DNA from: Cyanobacteria bacterium OH_PDB_230
Lineage (GTDB): Bacteria > Cyanobacteriota > Vampirovibrionia > Gastranaerophilales > Gastranaerophilaceae
Reading direction: 5' to 3'
Length of the DNA stretch: 64,000 nucleotides
Assembly: GCA_023421795.1 (NCBI GenBank)
Contig: JAEZSO010000002.1
Location: forward strand, 496,001 to 560,000
The notes below the pieces were generated by a model. It was given only the letters and a program-made list of their open reading frames with translations, had not been told where the DNA came from and ran no database searches. Of the stretch, positions 43,084 through 52,208 are shown one piece after another; position 1 is the first letter of the stretch; every line of letters starts with the position of its first letter. The position numbers and the translations under genes were made by a program.

Positions 43084-44358
43084 ATGAATATCATTGTTGA
43101 AAAAGCTAAAAAACCTCTTGCAGGAAGCATAGAAATACCTTCAGACAAATCTATCAGCCATAGAGCTGCTATGTTTTCTTTGTTAGTGAAGGGGAAAATA
43201 AAAATAAGTAATTTTTCAAAAGGAGCTGATTGCCACAGCACTTTAAATATTATTCAAAAGCTTGGCTGCAGCGTAGAATTTATTGATGAAAAAAATCTGG
43301 TTGTAGATTCTTCTGCGGCAATAAAAGCGCCACTAGAGCCATTGGATTGCGGAAACTCGGGAACAACAATGAGATTAATGTCAGGAATTTTGGCAGGACA
43401 AAATTTCGATACTGTGCTTTTTGGCGATGAAAGTTTAAGCAAAAGACCGATGAAACGGGTCATTGAACCTCTAACTCTTATGGGGGCTAAAATTTCTCAC
43501 AACGAATACAAGGCTCCTCTTGAAATCCAAGGGACAAGATTAAAAGGTATCGATTATGTTTCAAAATTGGCTTCAGCTCAGGTGAAGTCCTGCTTGGTTT
43601 TGGCTGGCATGTTCTCAGACGGTGTAACCAGCGTGACAGAACCTTATAAATCCAGAAATCACACTGAACTTATGCTTGAGTATCTTGGCGCCGACATAAA
43701 AGTTGAAGGAAATAAAGTTTCAATAAAACGTTCAAATTTGATTCCAAAAGATATATCTGTCTGCGGGGATATCTCTTCGGCAGCGTTTTTTATGGTGGCG
43801 GCATCTATTGTTCCGGGTTCTGATGTAACCTTGAAAAATGTAGGCATAAATCCCACAAGATCAGGCATAATTGATGTTCTAAGACAAATGCACGCTGATA
43901 TAGAAATATTTAATGAAAAAGTTGTTTCTAATGAACCTGTTGCAGATATCAGGGTTAAGTATTCAAAACTTAAAGCAACAACAATAGAGGGCGAAATTAT
44001 ACCCCGATTGATTGATGAACTGCCTGTCATAGCCGTTCTTGCGGCTCAGGCTGAGGGAATTACCGTTATTAAAGATGCTGAAGATCTGAGAAATAAAGAA
44101 GCAGACAGGATAAAAGCTGTTGTATGTGAGCTCAAAAAAATAGGTGCAGATATCGAAGAAACAGAAGATGGCTTTATTATAAAAGGTAAAAAAGAATTAA
44201 AAGGCAGTGCTGAAATTGAATGCTATCACGACCACAGGATTGCAATGAGTCTATATGTGGCAGGGCTTATTTGTGAAGAGCCGATCAAAATAAATGAATT
44301 TGAATGGGTAGATATATCGTTTCCTGAATTTTTAGAACTTATGAAATTAATTAATTAA
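43084..44358 (+). CDS. aroA: 3-phosphoshikimate 1-carboxyvinyltransferase (EPSP synthase)
   Basis: 424 residues from the ATG at 43084; the product MNIIVEKAKKPLAGSIEIPSDKSISHRAAM matches the normal start, and a longer frame from a TTG at 43048 adds nothing conserved. Family marks: PSDKSISHRA, LDCGNSGTTMRLMSG near 82-96, GDESLSKRPM, SAQVKSCLVLAG, DISSAAFFMVAA, DELPVIAVLAAQAEG, DLRNKEADRI and YHDHRIAMS. It transfers enolpyruvate from PEP to shikimate 3-phosphate in the cytoplasm, on the chorismate pathway. It overlaps the convergent SGNH-like gene by 12 bases. Confidence 0.94.
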   Translation: MNIIVEKAKKPLAGSIEIPSDKSISHRAAMFSLLVKGKIKISNFSKGADCHSTLNIIQKLGCSVEFIDEKNLVVDSSAAIKAPLEPLDCGNSGTTMRLMSGILAGQNFDTVLFGDESLSKRPMKRVIEPLTLMGAKISHNEYKAPLEIQGTRLKGIDYVSKLASAQVKSCLVLAGMFSDGVTSVTEPYKSRNHTELMLEYLGADIKVEGNKVSIKRSNLIPKDISVCGDISSAAFFMVAASIVPGSDVTLKNVGINPTRSGIIDVLRQMHADIEIFNEKVVSNEPVADIRVKYSKLKATTIEGEIIPRLIDELPVIAVLAAQAEGITVIKDAEDLRNKEADRIKAVVCELKKIGADIEETEDGFIIKGKKELKGSAEIECYHDHRIAMSLYVAGLICEEPIKINEFEWVDISFPEFLELMKLIN

Positions 44359-45291
44359 TTTGGCTAACTTTGGTACAATTACGTCCCAGGCTTTTTCGTT
44401 TGGGTGCCCGTCAGCAATCGTGTATTTTCTGCTGAAATAAGCGTCCCCTAGAAGGTCTTCAGCATATAATATTTTTATGTTTGATTTTTCGAGTTCGCTC
44501 CAGATTCTTGTTTCTTTTTCTGTAATTTGATTTCGGTTTTTATACACGAGAATTATGAACTTTGAACCCGGATATTGTTTTTTCATAATGCTGTTACTCT
44601 CTTTGATTGTTTTTTCTAAGAGGTTTAAGTTTCGCTCTTCATTTATAGGGTTTAGGGTTACGTATTTTTCATACATCTCTTGCAGGTATCTTACCGAATA
44701 TAAGCCCCAGTATTGGTATAAAAACGGCTTGATTTCTTCAAGGTCGTCGTTTTTTAATTTGTATCTTAAATACGTTTCGTAGCTTGTGAAATACCATTGC
44801 GGCAGATACAGCCTTCTTATGTGATCGGACATATATACATAAATGAAATATTCTGGGTGTCCTGTTTGTGCGTAAAAGTCTTTCATTCTTAATTGATACA
44901 GCATATGCTGGGCGGACCAGCCGTTGAATGCTTTGTTATATACAGGTCTTTTAGTCTTTTTGTATAATTTATAGCTTAAAGTTTGTTTTTCTGTTAGCCC
45001 GTCTCCGTAAGCAAAAGAACAACCGAATATAACAATCGATTTTTTCTTTAAGTTTTCGCCTAAAGGTTTTCTGAACTCTTTTTGATAGGTGTAAAAGTCA
45101 AAAAGCTTAATGTCTGTTTTGTAAGGATAGGCATCGTTTGAGCCCATTATCTTTTTTTGGGTTTCATTTCTGGTGTTAAAATTTTCTTTAAATATCTTTT
45201 CATATCTTTTATAAGATAAGTATTCAAAAATTGAAAATACTGAGAACAAGAATAATAAATTTATTAATAGAATCGAAAAAAATCTTTTCAT
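44347..45291 (-). CDS. Anchored SGNH-hydrolase-like protein (paralogue B)
   Basis: 314 residues. A hydrophobic anchor at 4-24 (FFSILLINLLFLFSVFSIFEY) is followed by SIVIFGCSFAYGDGL (Ser block), YNKAFNGWSAQHMLYQLR, YFIYVYMSDHIRRLYLPQW and a C-terminal DGHPNEKAWDVI with the Asp-His pair. It aligns block by block with the protein at 15177-16115, so the two are paralogues; the blocks between are more diverged. A periplasmic hydrolase or acyl-group enzyme is likely, but the substrate is not known. Neither copy is in an obvious operon. Confidence 0.65.
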   Translation of the reverse strand: MKRFFSILLINLLFLFSVFSIFEYLSYKRYEKIFKENFNTRNETQKKIMGSNDAYPYKTDIKLFDFYTYQKEFRKPLGENLKKKSIVIFGCSFAYGDGLTEKQTLSYKLYKKTKRPVYNKAFNGWSAQHMLYQLRMKDFYAQTGHPEYFIYVYMSDHIRRLYLPQWYFTSYETYLRYKLKNDDLEEIKPFLYQYWGLYSVRYLQEMYEKYVTLNPINEERNLNLLEKTIKESNSIMKKQYPGSKFIILVYKNRNQITEKETRIWSELEKSNIKILYAEDLLGDAYFSRKYTIADGHPNEKAWDVIVPKLAKLIN

Positions 45292-45366
45292 TTAGCTTCC
45301 TTCAGATTTAGCTAACAAGATTATATATTATTCGAGTTGCCGAGTAAATCTATAAACATTACGGAG

Positions 45367-45395
45367 TTGCCATAAATTCAGTTGACTTATATAAT
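45367..45395 (+). promoter_or_regulatory. Promoter giving a leaderless histidine-kinase mRNA
   Basis: TTGCCA at 45367-45372, a 17-base spacer and TATAAT at 45390-45395. The kinase ATG is at 45402, seven bases beyond the -10 box, so the predicted start of RNA coincides with the start codon and there is no room for a Shine-Dalgarno. Confidence 0.55.
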
Positions 45396-45401
45396 TTCAT
45401 T

Positions 45402-46676
45402 ATGAAAAAGGATAAATATAAGATAGCTCTTTCCAAAGTTTCTGATATTTTGAGTACTGCGCTTGAATCAGAGGAAAGTTTTTCTAAAATATTGGAATAT
45501 TTGAAAGCAATTCTGGATTTTGATTATGCTGCAATTTATTATGTAAATGCGGACAGAATTAACCTCAAGGTGGATAAAAAATATTCCGGAAATAAAATGT
45601 TTTCAGACAGAGACAGTTTTTTCGATGTGTCTTCAAAAACCAAAGACTTATTGTTTAATTCTGAATCTTTGATGTTTGATAATAATTCTTTTCTGGCTGA
45701 AGATATTGGTTTCTCGGCAAAAGATGCTGGTTTCATCCTGTCAAAATTGCTGATCAGAGGCACGGTCTTTGGTTTTATTATTATTGCTAAAACTGGAAAA
45801 GAAAAATTTAAACAAGAAGATGTTGAAGTTCTTGAAGCTTTTTGTTCTGTAGCTTCATATGCCATAAAAGATAACGAGCTTTCAAATGTTTTCAGGCTGC
45901 AGTTAAAAGCCCTCCAGGAAAGTATTATAGAAAAAACTAATGCTTACAAAACGATAAAAGAACAAAACAAAAAAATAGTTGAGGCAGATAAAGTCAAAAA
46001 TGAATTCATTGCCAATATTTCCCATGAATTAAGAACGCCTTTAAACGCCATTATAGGATTTTCTGACGTTCTGAAGTCTGAGATTTTCGGCAAGTTAAAT
46101 GAAAAACAGCTTGAATATGTCTCTGATATCAATTCATCAGGAGTGCATTTGCTCGGCATGATAAATGAAATATTGGACCTTGCAAAAATCGAGTCCAAGG
46201 TTCTTAAAGTCAGCAAAAAAGACTTCCCTCTAAATAGTTGTGTTGTGGAAGTTATCAACATAATTAAGCCTCTGGCGGATAAAAAAAATATTTCTATAAA
46301 CAAGATTTTGGATGATGAAATAATTCTCAATGCCGACTACCAGAAAGTTCAGCAGATTTTGTTTAATCTTATCAGTAATGCCATAAAATTTACTCCCGAA
46401 AAAGGGAAAATCGAGATAATAACCGAAAAAACAAATAAAAAAGTCATCATCAAAGTCAGGGATAATGGGCTTGGCATTGCTAAAAAATATCAAGGCAAAA
46501 TCTTCGGCAAATTCGTTCAGATTCACAGTGCTTACACAAAAAATGAAAGCTCCACAGGTTTAGGTCTGACCATAACAAAAGAATTGGTGGAACTCCACGG
46601 GGGAACAATCGTTTTGGAAAGTAAGGTTAATCAAGGCAGTACATTTATAGTTGAATTGCCTATAGAGAAGAAATAA
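45402..46676 (+). CDS. GAF-domain sensor histidine kinase
   Basis: 424 residues. Residues ~10-155 form a GAF-like input domain (ILDFDYAAIYYVN, IIIAKTGKEKFKQEDVEVLEAFCSVASYAI). A coiled-coil linker (160-195) follows, then the HisKA domain with phospho-acceptor H208 in ANISHELRTPLNAIIGFSDVL, and the HATPase domain with FNLISNAIKFTPEKG (N box), DNGLGI (G1) and STGLGLTI (G2). No transmembrane helix is seen, so it senses a cytoplasmic signal. It is translationally coupled to the receiver protein (TAATG junction). The signal is unknown. Confidence 0.9.
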   Translation: MKKDKYKIALSKVSDILSTALESEESFSKILEYLKAILDFDYAAIYYVNADRINLKVDKKYSGNKMFSDRDSFFDVSSKTKDLLFNSESLMFDNNSFLAEDIGFSAKDAGFILSKLLIRGTVFGFIIIAKTGKEKFKQEDVEVLEAFCSVASYAIKDNELSNVFRLQLKALQESIIEKTNAYKTIKEQNKKIVEADKVKNEFIANISHELRTPLNAIIGFSDVLKSEIFGKLNEKQLEYVSDINSSGVHLLGMINEILDLAKIESKVLKVSKKDFPLNSCVVEVINIIKPLADKKNISINKILDDEIILNADYQKVQQILFNLISNAIKFTPEKGKIEIITEKTNKKVIIKVRDNGLGIAKKYQGKIFGKFVQIHSAYTKNESSTGLGLTITKELVELHGGTIVLESKVNQGSTFIVELPIEKK

Positions 46677-47032
46677 TGGCAAAGAAAATTTTGATAGTTG
46701 AAGATAATCCTTTGAACATGAAGCTTATGGCTGACCTTCTTGAGAGTCAGGGCCATGAGATTTTCAAGGCGGTCGATGGTGAAGAAGCCCTAGAAATGAT
46801 CGAAAAAAATGATTTCGATTTAGTCCTTTTGGATATTCAGCTTCCTAAAAAATCAGGATATGAAGTCTTAAGACAAAGAAAAAAGAAACCCCCAACAATT
46901 GTTGTTTCAGCCTGCTGCATGGAAGATGAGATAGACAGGGCAAAAGCAAAAGGGTGTTTGGACTTCATAACCAAACCCATTATTGTTGCAGAGTTTCTTT
47001 CTAAAATAAATTTTTATTTAAACAAGAATTAA
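46676..47032 (+). CDS. Single-domain response regulator (CheY-like)
   Basis: 118 residues, a receiver domain only. Key residues: acidic pair E9/D10, phospho-acceptor D53 in VLLDIQLP, S78 in place of the usual Thr, and K100 in FITKP. There is no output domain, so it acts through protein contacts or as part of a phosphorelay with the adjacent kinase. Its start overlaps the kinase stop by one base. Confidence 0.9.
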   Translation: MAKKILIVEDNPLNMKLMADLLESQGHEIFKAVDGEEALEMIEKNDFDLVLLDIQLPKKSGYEVLRQRKKKPPTIVVSACCMEDEIDRAKAKGCLDFITKPIIVAEFLSKINFYLNKN

Positions 47033-47167
47033 TTAGTGAGCTGTTTCTTTTTCAGCGTCTTCAATTTTCTGTAGCACAACTTCTACATAGTCTTTAAAAG
47101 TAGATAAAAGAGTTTTTATTTCTGATTGAAAACTGTATGCCCCCGGCCATGTTGAATAATACTGCAT
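47033..47167 (-). CDS. Small 44-residue protein, previously too short to list
   Basis: A minus-strand ORF from the ATG at 47167 with AAGGAG seven bases upstream, an excellent Shine-Dalgarno. It encodes MQYYSTWPGAYSFQSEIKTL and a helical, acidic C-terminus ending EKETAH. Its stop codon abuts the response-regulator stop from the other side. There is no signal peptide or membrane helix. No family is recognised; the strong ribosome site and the exact fit between neighbouring genes are the support. Confidence 0.5.
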   Translation of the reverse strand: MQYYSTWPGAYSFQSEIKTLLSTFKDYVEVVLQKIEDAEKETAH

Positions 47168-47266
47168 TATAAAGCTCCTTACTTTGTTATCCCTATGCTT
47201 TAGTTATCGGAAAAATTTTCTTTAACTTTATAAAACGGGAGGTTTTGGTTAAGATTTCTTAATATA

Positions 47267-48694
47267 TTAAATTGAAGAAAGTTTCTGAGCTATTTCGTTT
47301 GCAAGTGCCGAGTTTTCGATATTTTGACTTTTTATGTAAGCTTTTTGAAGAAGCGTTCTTGCTTTGGCTTTGTCTCCGAGTTTAAGCATTATATCAGCCG
47401 CATCTTGGTAGTTCTGGATTATGTTTTCGGTTAATTGAGCTTTCGTATAGTATTTTGTCGATTCTTTATAAAAATCAAGCGCTTTGGGATTTTCTTCCAG
47501 CTGAAGACTCATCGCCGCAGATTTTTTGAATACTGTTGCTATTACCTTGTCGTTGTTGGTTTCTTTTGCCATGTCTGTTGCAAGAGAAATATAATCAAAA
47601 GTATTATTTTTGTCATACCTGTTTGAATACATACTTGCAATACCGGTTAATGCATTCGTTTGAGCGTTTAGATTTTCGCTTTCTCCTGCAAAAGAAATCG
47701 CGGCATAATAGTGATCCATGGCGGGTTCAAATTCTACAACGTCATCGTATATTTTTGCCATGGAAAGATGCGATCTTGCCTTAATGTTGTTGTCCGGGGT
47801 TGTTTCTATTGCTTTGTTGTAGCTCATAACCGCTTCTGGCAAGACATCATTCTTGTCGTAGAGTTTTCCTACTTCATAATAAACCATTCCCTGCGCTTGG
47901 GTATCATCTATTTTTTTCGCATATTCCAGCGTTTGCTTAAAGGAATTTATGGCTTTTTCAGGATTGTCTATTTCAGCAAATTTTTTAGCCTGAATAAACA
48001 TTCTTCTTAGCTGCTTGTCTTCAGGTATATAAACATTTGATTTAGAAGGGTTGTCTTGATTGTTTTGTTGTTGTTCTTGTTCTGTTTCTAATGTTGTATA
48101 AGCAAGAGTTTCAGATGTTTCAACGGTTTCTTGCTGCTGCTGCTCTACAGCTTTCACTGATTTTTCAGGAAGTTGAATCTGGAATTCAGGATTTATCTCT
48201 TGCGGGTCTGCTTTATAATTTATTTTTTGTAAAAACAAAGCATCAATCCAGTTTCCTACAACTTTTGACGGTTTGTTCAAGGTTTCAGTGATGTACTCGT
48301 CAAGGACTTGAGATGCGTTTTTTAAATTTGATTGGATTATTTGTTTGTTTGGGTTGCTTTTTTTAGACTGGCTGTCAACAAGCTGAAGGTATGAGTAGAC
48401 TTCAGTTGTAACATCTTCAGGAGCACCTATCGCGTTTGTTGTGTTTTTAAAGTCAGTTATGATTTGGGCAATGTTCACTCCGGGTTTGGAATAATCGATT
48501 GCCACTTGTTCACCGTTAGGGAAGTGATTTCTCTGATAGGTATTGTTTGTATTAAATTCTTTATTATATTCTTGCTGATATTCGCGCGCCTGATTAGAAG
48601 ACTGGGATTCTTCCTCATCTTCTTTTCTTTTTACTATTCGATTGTTTACACCCTGATAAGGTCTAATATACCCTGGGTATATTGTGTTATACAA
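47267..48694 (-). CDS. TPR-repeat protein with low-complexity N-terminus
   Basis: 475 residues from a TTG with GAGGA nine bases upstream. Residues 1-110 are polar, Gln/Asn/Glu-rich (MYNTIYPGYIRPYQGVNN at the start, then charged repeats). Residues ~110-220 are helical, with a Gln-rich stretch at ~183-215. From ~225 to 475 there are about six TPR units (KAINSFKQTLEYAKKIDD, AVMSYNKAIETTPDNN, and so on), typical scaffolds for protein binding. No signal peptide. The partner is unknown. Confidence 0.7.
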   Translation of the reverse strand: MYNTIYPGYIRPYQGVNNRIVKRKEDEEESQSSNQAREYQQEYNKEFNTNNTYQRNHFPNGEQVAIDYSKPGVNIAQIITDFKNTTNAIGAPEDVTTEVYSYLQLVDSQSKKSNPNKQIIQSNLKNASQVLDEYITETLNKPSKVVGNWIDALFLQKINYKADPQEINPEFQIQLPEKSVKAVEQQQQETVETSETLAYTTLETEQEQQQNNQDNPSKSNVYIPEDKQLRRMFIQAKKFAEIDNPEKAINSFKQTLEYAKKIDDTQAQGMVYYEVGKLYDKNDVLPEAVMSYNKAIETTPDNNIKARSHLSMAKIYDDVVEFEPAMDHYYAAISFAGESENLNAQTNALTGIASMYSNRYDKNNTFDYISLATDMAKETNNDKVIATVFKKSAAMSLQLEENPKALDFYKESTKYYTKAQLTENIIQNYQDAADIMLKLGDKAKARTLLQKAYIKSQNIENSALANEIAQKLSSI

Positions 48695-48961
48695 TCTTTA
48701 CCGTCCTCGCAAACTTATTTATAGCAACCTGAAACCTACTTAATAAATCGGTTGTCGGACCTAGTGAATTTTGCTTATTCAATAAAAATCCTACATTTAA
48801 AGTATTAATGTTTTTTCTTAAAAAGTCAGATTTTTGTTGAGTTTTAGAGCGAAATCCCAAGTTCGTTCATTTTGATAAGTTTGATGCCTAGTCAGCTCTT
48901 TTCAATAATAACTTAGATTTTAAGCTTTTGAACCAACCAATTGGAGGACATATAAGGTATT

Positions 48962-51900
48962 TTATAGAACATTGAGCCTGCAAATCATTTTGTAATCACA
49001 AAATTCGCAGTTTTTTTCCTGTTGTTTTTTGTAATCCACAGGGTCAAATTTCATCGCTTTTATGTTTTCAAGGGTTTCGAGAATTTTATTTTTTATATCC
49101 TGAGTTTCTTCTTCTGTTATCTCCAAAACCACATTTTTTTCAGGTTCTTCAGCAAAAATTAAACCTGCATTAGATACGGTTGAACCCGGATATTTTGTTT
49201 CAAATGCCAACTTGTAAAATCTTAATTGGTTATAATAATGTTCGTATTTTTTATCTTCAGCTATGTCGTTTTTGCTTTTTGCAGAGCCTGTTTTATAGTC
49301 AAGAAGCGAGAATGAACCGTCTTCATTTTTTTCTATTCTGTCTATAAAGCCTTTTATAGGGGTGTGTTCAATTTTTATTCCATCGAATCTGGATTCTACC
49401 GCGAATATGTTTTGAACGGGCGTTGATATCAAGTGGTGGTAGTAGTTTTCTATACATTTTTTTCCGCGTTCAATATATTCTATGTATTTTTCTTCGCTTT
49501 CAAATTTATATGTTTCAAGCTTTTTGTTGAAAACATCTATTATGGTTTGTTTATCAGGATAAACTCCTTTTTCAAGTGCTGAATTTACAGACCATTCAAG
49601 AGTTTTATGAATGGAGTTGCCGAAATTCAGATACTGGGAATCTTTTTCTATGATTGGTATCTGGTAAAGTTCTGAATATAAGAATTGTCTCGGACAATTT
49701 CTATAAAGATTGAAGGAGTGAGCGCTCAAGGTAAATTCTTCGAGTCTTTCTTTCAGTTCTTTTTCAAACGCAAGATGATAATTAAATTCTTCTGATTGCA
49801 TCGAAAGAGTAAGTTCTTTGAAATAATCAAGTTCTTCGCTGCTTTTTGTTTCCATAGTCAAAATATCATCAACATTTTGAAGTTCAGAAAGATACGAAGT
49901 CAGAGAATAAGTTTTTTGATCTATTGTGTTTGAATAGCTTAATTCTAAAGTGTGTTTTGCTCTTGTAATACCTACAAACAGAAGTTTTAGCTGTTCTGCT
50001 TTTTTGATTAAATCTTCATTTTCATCCGCTTCTTTTTGAAGTGGAAGGCTGAGTTTAGAAGAATTTTTTTTCTTTTCCCACTCCAAGGTAATAAGATTTG
50101 GCATAAATACATATTCAAACTCTCTGCCTTTGGAGCTGTGGATTGTGGAAAGCTGGATTGCATTTTTTATGTGGGAATCTTTTTCAATATTTATTTCGAT
50201 ATTTTCGTTTAATGCCGTATCCAGATGCTTTATGAAGTCAGATAAGCCGCTTGTGGGATTTAAATTTGAAAACGATTCAGCTTCTGCCGCGAGCCTTTTT
50301 ATCGCTAAAATATTTTCTCCGGTATCAATCGGAGAATTTGCATAGTATGCAAGAATCCCCGTCCTATTTGCTATTTCCAGCACAATGTTCTTCAAGGATT
50401 TATGAAAAGACAGGTTTTTTATTTTTTCATAAGTATCTATGAAATTGGTTATTTTTTCTTTGTTTTTCCAATCTCTTTCTATATTTTCTTTTATCAAAGA
50501 AAAGAAATCCTTTTTTAAAGGTTTGTTTTGTTCTAACAGAAAATTATAATCTTCCAAGTCGAAATCAAAAGGTTTTGATGCCAAAAGCGCAAAAAGCTTA
50601 TCTGAAGCCAGAATATGGTTATTCAGGGCTTTCAGGTAGAAATAGATTAAAATGGAAGGCTTAATTTGAAAAATGCTTTTAGTGATTCTTAATTGATAGG
50701 GTATATTTTTTGCTTCCAACAAAGAGGCAAAGCTCGTATGTTGTCTGTTTTCCCTTGTTAAGATGGCGATTTTAGAAAGGTCTTTTTCTCCTTTTTCATT
50801 TTTAGGGCAGTTGTCCGAGTTTAAAATGGTTTCTATAGATTTTATAATTTCATTATTTTCTTGAAGTTTGTCGGCATATGCTATCAGTTTGTTCTTTTTG
50901 TCGAGTTTCTGGATTTTTTCATTTTTGGCACTCAGAATTTTTGAGATTTTATGATGCCTGAAATCAGGGTTTATCTCAAGTCTTGTGTCATCCTGAGAAA
51001 TTATTTTGTAGCTTAAATCCAGTATCGATTGAGTCGAACGGTTGTTTTCATTCAAACAAATAACCTTAGCATTCGGATATTTCTGTAAGAATTTTTCAAG
51101 ATTGTCCGATTTTGCACCTTGAAATCCATAAATAATTTGGTCGTCATCACCCACTACAAAGATGTTTTCTGACGCTGCCCCTTTGGCAAGAAGATCTATA
51201 AGTTTATTTTGCAGAAGGTTTGTATCTTGGTATTCGTCGATTAAGAAGTATTTGTATTCTTTGGCGGTTTTGATAAGGAACTCCTCGTCGTTTTCAAAAG
51301 TTTCAACGACAAGATTTATCATATCGTTGAAGTCTATAAAGTTCTTTTGCGCCATAATTTTTGAATAGAGTTCGACGATTTCAATTGCTTCTTTTGCTTT
51401 TTCAATTTTTTTGATTTGAGAATCATACCTAGACATAAAAGCCTTTAAGGCTTTGTTGTTTTGTTCTCTGTCAATTTTTTCGGCTTCAAGTTCTTCCATT
51501 TTAGGAAGCCAGTCAGCGTGTGTTTTCATATTTGAAAAGAATTCTTCTTTTGAAATCCTGTTTTTTTTGATTTCATCAACAGCCCCAAGCAGTTGTTTTA
51601 GATAAGAATATCGGTTGTTCCATTTGTCTACAAGGATTTTAGGCTTATATTCATCTAGGCATTGCTTCATCAAAGTTACTTTTGAAATGTCATCGATAAG
51701 GCTGACATTTTCAAAAAGCTCGAATTTTGAAGGATATTGTCTTATCAGATTGTTGCAAAAAGCGTGGTAAGTGTTTATTTCAACCCCTGCGGCTGATTTT
51801 CCTGCTTGAGAGATTAATCTTTCCTTCATTTCAGAAGCCGCCGCATCAGAAAAAGTCATGCATAAAATGCTTGAAGGCGAAATGCCTTTTTCTTGAATCA

Positions 51901-52036
51901 TTGAGCGGATTCTTTGGATAAGCGTGAAGGTTTTACCTGTTCCAGGCCCTGCTAAAACCATTATTGTTCCTTCTGTAGAATCGATACACTCTTGCTGCTT
52001 TTGATTCGGGGTTATTTTTTTTGTTTCTGAAACCAT
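48962..52036 (-). CDS. UvrD/Rep-type helicase with C-terminal RecB-like Fe-S nuclease
   Basis: 1024 residues from the ATG at 52036 (a GTG three bases earlier is also possible; AAGGAAG lies upstream). The superfamily 1A helicase has Walker A GPGTGKTFTLIQRI at about 30-43, SILCMTFSDAAASEM, YFLIDEYQDTN, VVGDDDQIIYGFQGA, STIHSSKGREFEYVF and LFVGITRAKHTL. The C-terminal ~200 residues are a PD-(D/E)xK nuclease: FGNSIHKTLEW, GFIDRIEKNEDGSFSLLDYKTG, and four cysteines (YRNCPRQF plus CEFCDYKMIC) that fit a 4Fe-4S cluster as in AddB. It is a helicase-nuclease for DNA end processing, similar in build to AdnA/AdnB. No partner subunit is adjacent. Confidence 0.85.
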   Translation of the reverse strand: MVSETKKITPNQKQQECIDSTEGTIMVLAGPGTGKTFTLIQRIRSMIQEKGISPSSILCMTFSDAAASEMKERLISQAGKSAAGVEINTYHAFCNNLIRQYPSKFELFENVSLIDDISKVTLMKQCLDEYKPKILVDKWNNRYSYLKQLLGAVDEIKKNRISKEEFFSNMKTHADWLPKMEELEAEKIDREQNNKALKAFMSRYDSQIKKIEKAKEAIEIVELYSKIMAQKNFIDFNDMINLVVETFENDEEFLIKTAKEYKYFLIDEYQDTNLLQNKLIDLLAKGAASENIFVVGDDDQIIYGFQGAKSDNLEKFLQKYPNAKVICLNENNRSTQSILDLSYKIISQDDTRLEINPDFRHHKISKILSAKNEKIQKLDKKNKLIAYADKLQENNEIIKSIETILNSDNCPKNEKGEKDLSKIAILTRENRQHTSFASLLEAKNIPYQLRITKSIFQIKPSILIYFYLKALNNHILASDKLFALLASKPFDFDLEDYNFLLEQNKPLKKDFFSLIKENIERDWKNKEKITNFIDTYEKIKNLSFHKSLKNIVLEIANRTGILAYYANSPIDTGENILAIKRLAAEAESFSNLNPTSGLSDFIKHLDTALNENIEINIEKDSHIKNAIQLSTIHSSKGREFEYVFMPNLITLEWEKKKNSSKLSLPLQKEADENEDLIKKAEQLKLLFVGITRAKHTLELSYSNTIDQKTYSLTSYLSELQNVDDILTMETKSSEELDYFKELTLSMQSEEFNYHLAFEKELKERLEEFTLSAHSFNLYRNCPRQFLYSELYQIPIIEKDSQYLNFGNSIHKTLEWSVNSALEKGVYPDKQTIIDVFNKKLETYKFESEEKYIEYIERGKKCIENYYHHLISTPVQNIFAVESRFDGIKIEHTPIKGFIDRIEKNEDGSFSLLDYKTGSAKSKNDIAEDKKYEHYYNQLRFYKLAFETKYPGSTVSNAGLIFAEEPEKNVVLEITEEETQDIKNKILETLENIKAMKFDPVDYKKQQEKNCEFCDYKMICRLNVL

Positions 52037-52153
52037 CACTCGTTACTTCCTTTTGATAATTTAACTTTAGTAGAATTTCTCTAAATTATCAAGATAAATA
52101 AATACGATATTATGTAGTTTTATCTCAATTGTTATGCTTGTAATATTTTTAAA

Positions 52154-52182
52154 TTGACAAGAAAAAAGAATTAAAATAAACT
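52154..52182 (+). promoter_or_regulatory. Promoter of the FeoA-like gene
   Basis: TTGACA at 52154-52159, 17-base spacer, TAAACT at 52177-52182. RNA would start about 20 bases before the ATG; AGGTGAG just before the ATG provides a ribosome site. Confidence 0.55.
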
Positions 52183-52208
52183 TTTTAATAAGAAAAATAG
52201 GTGAGTGT

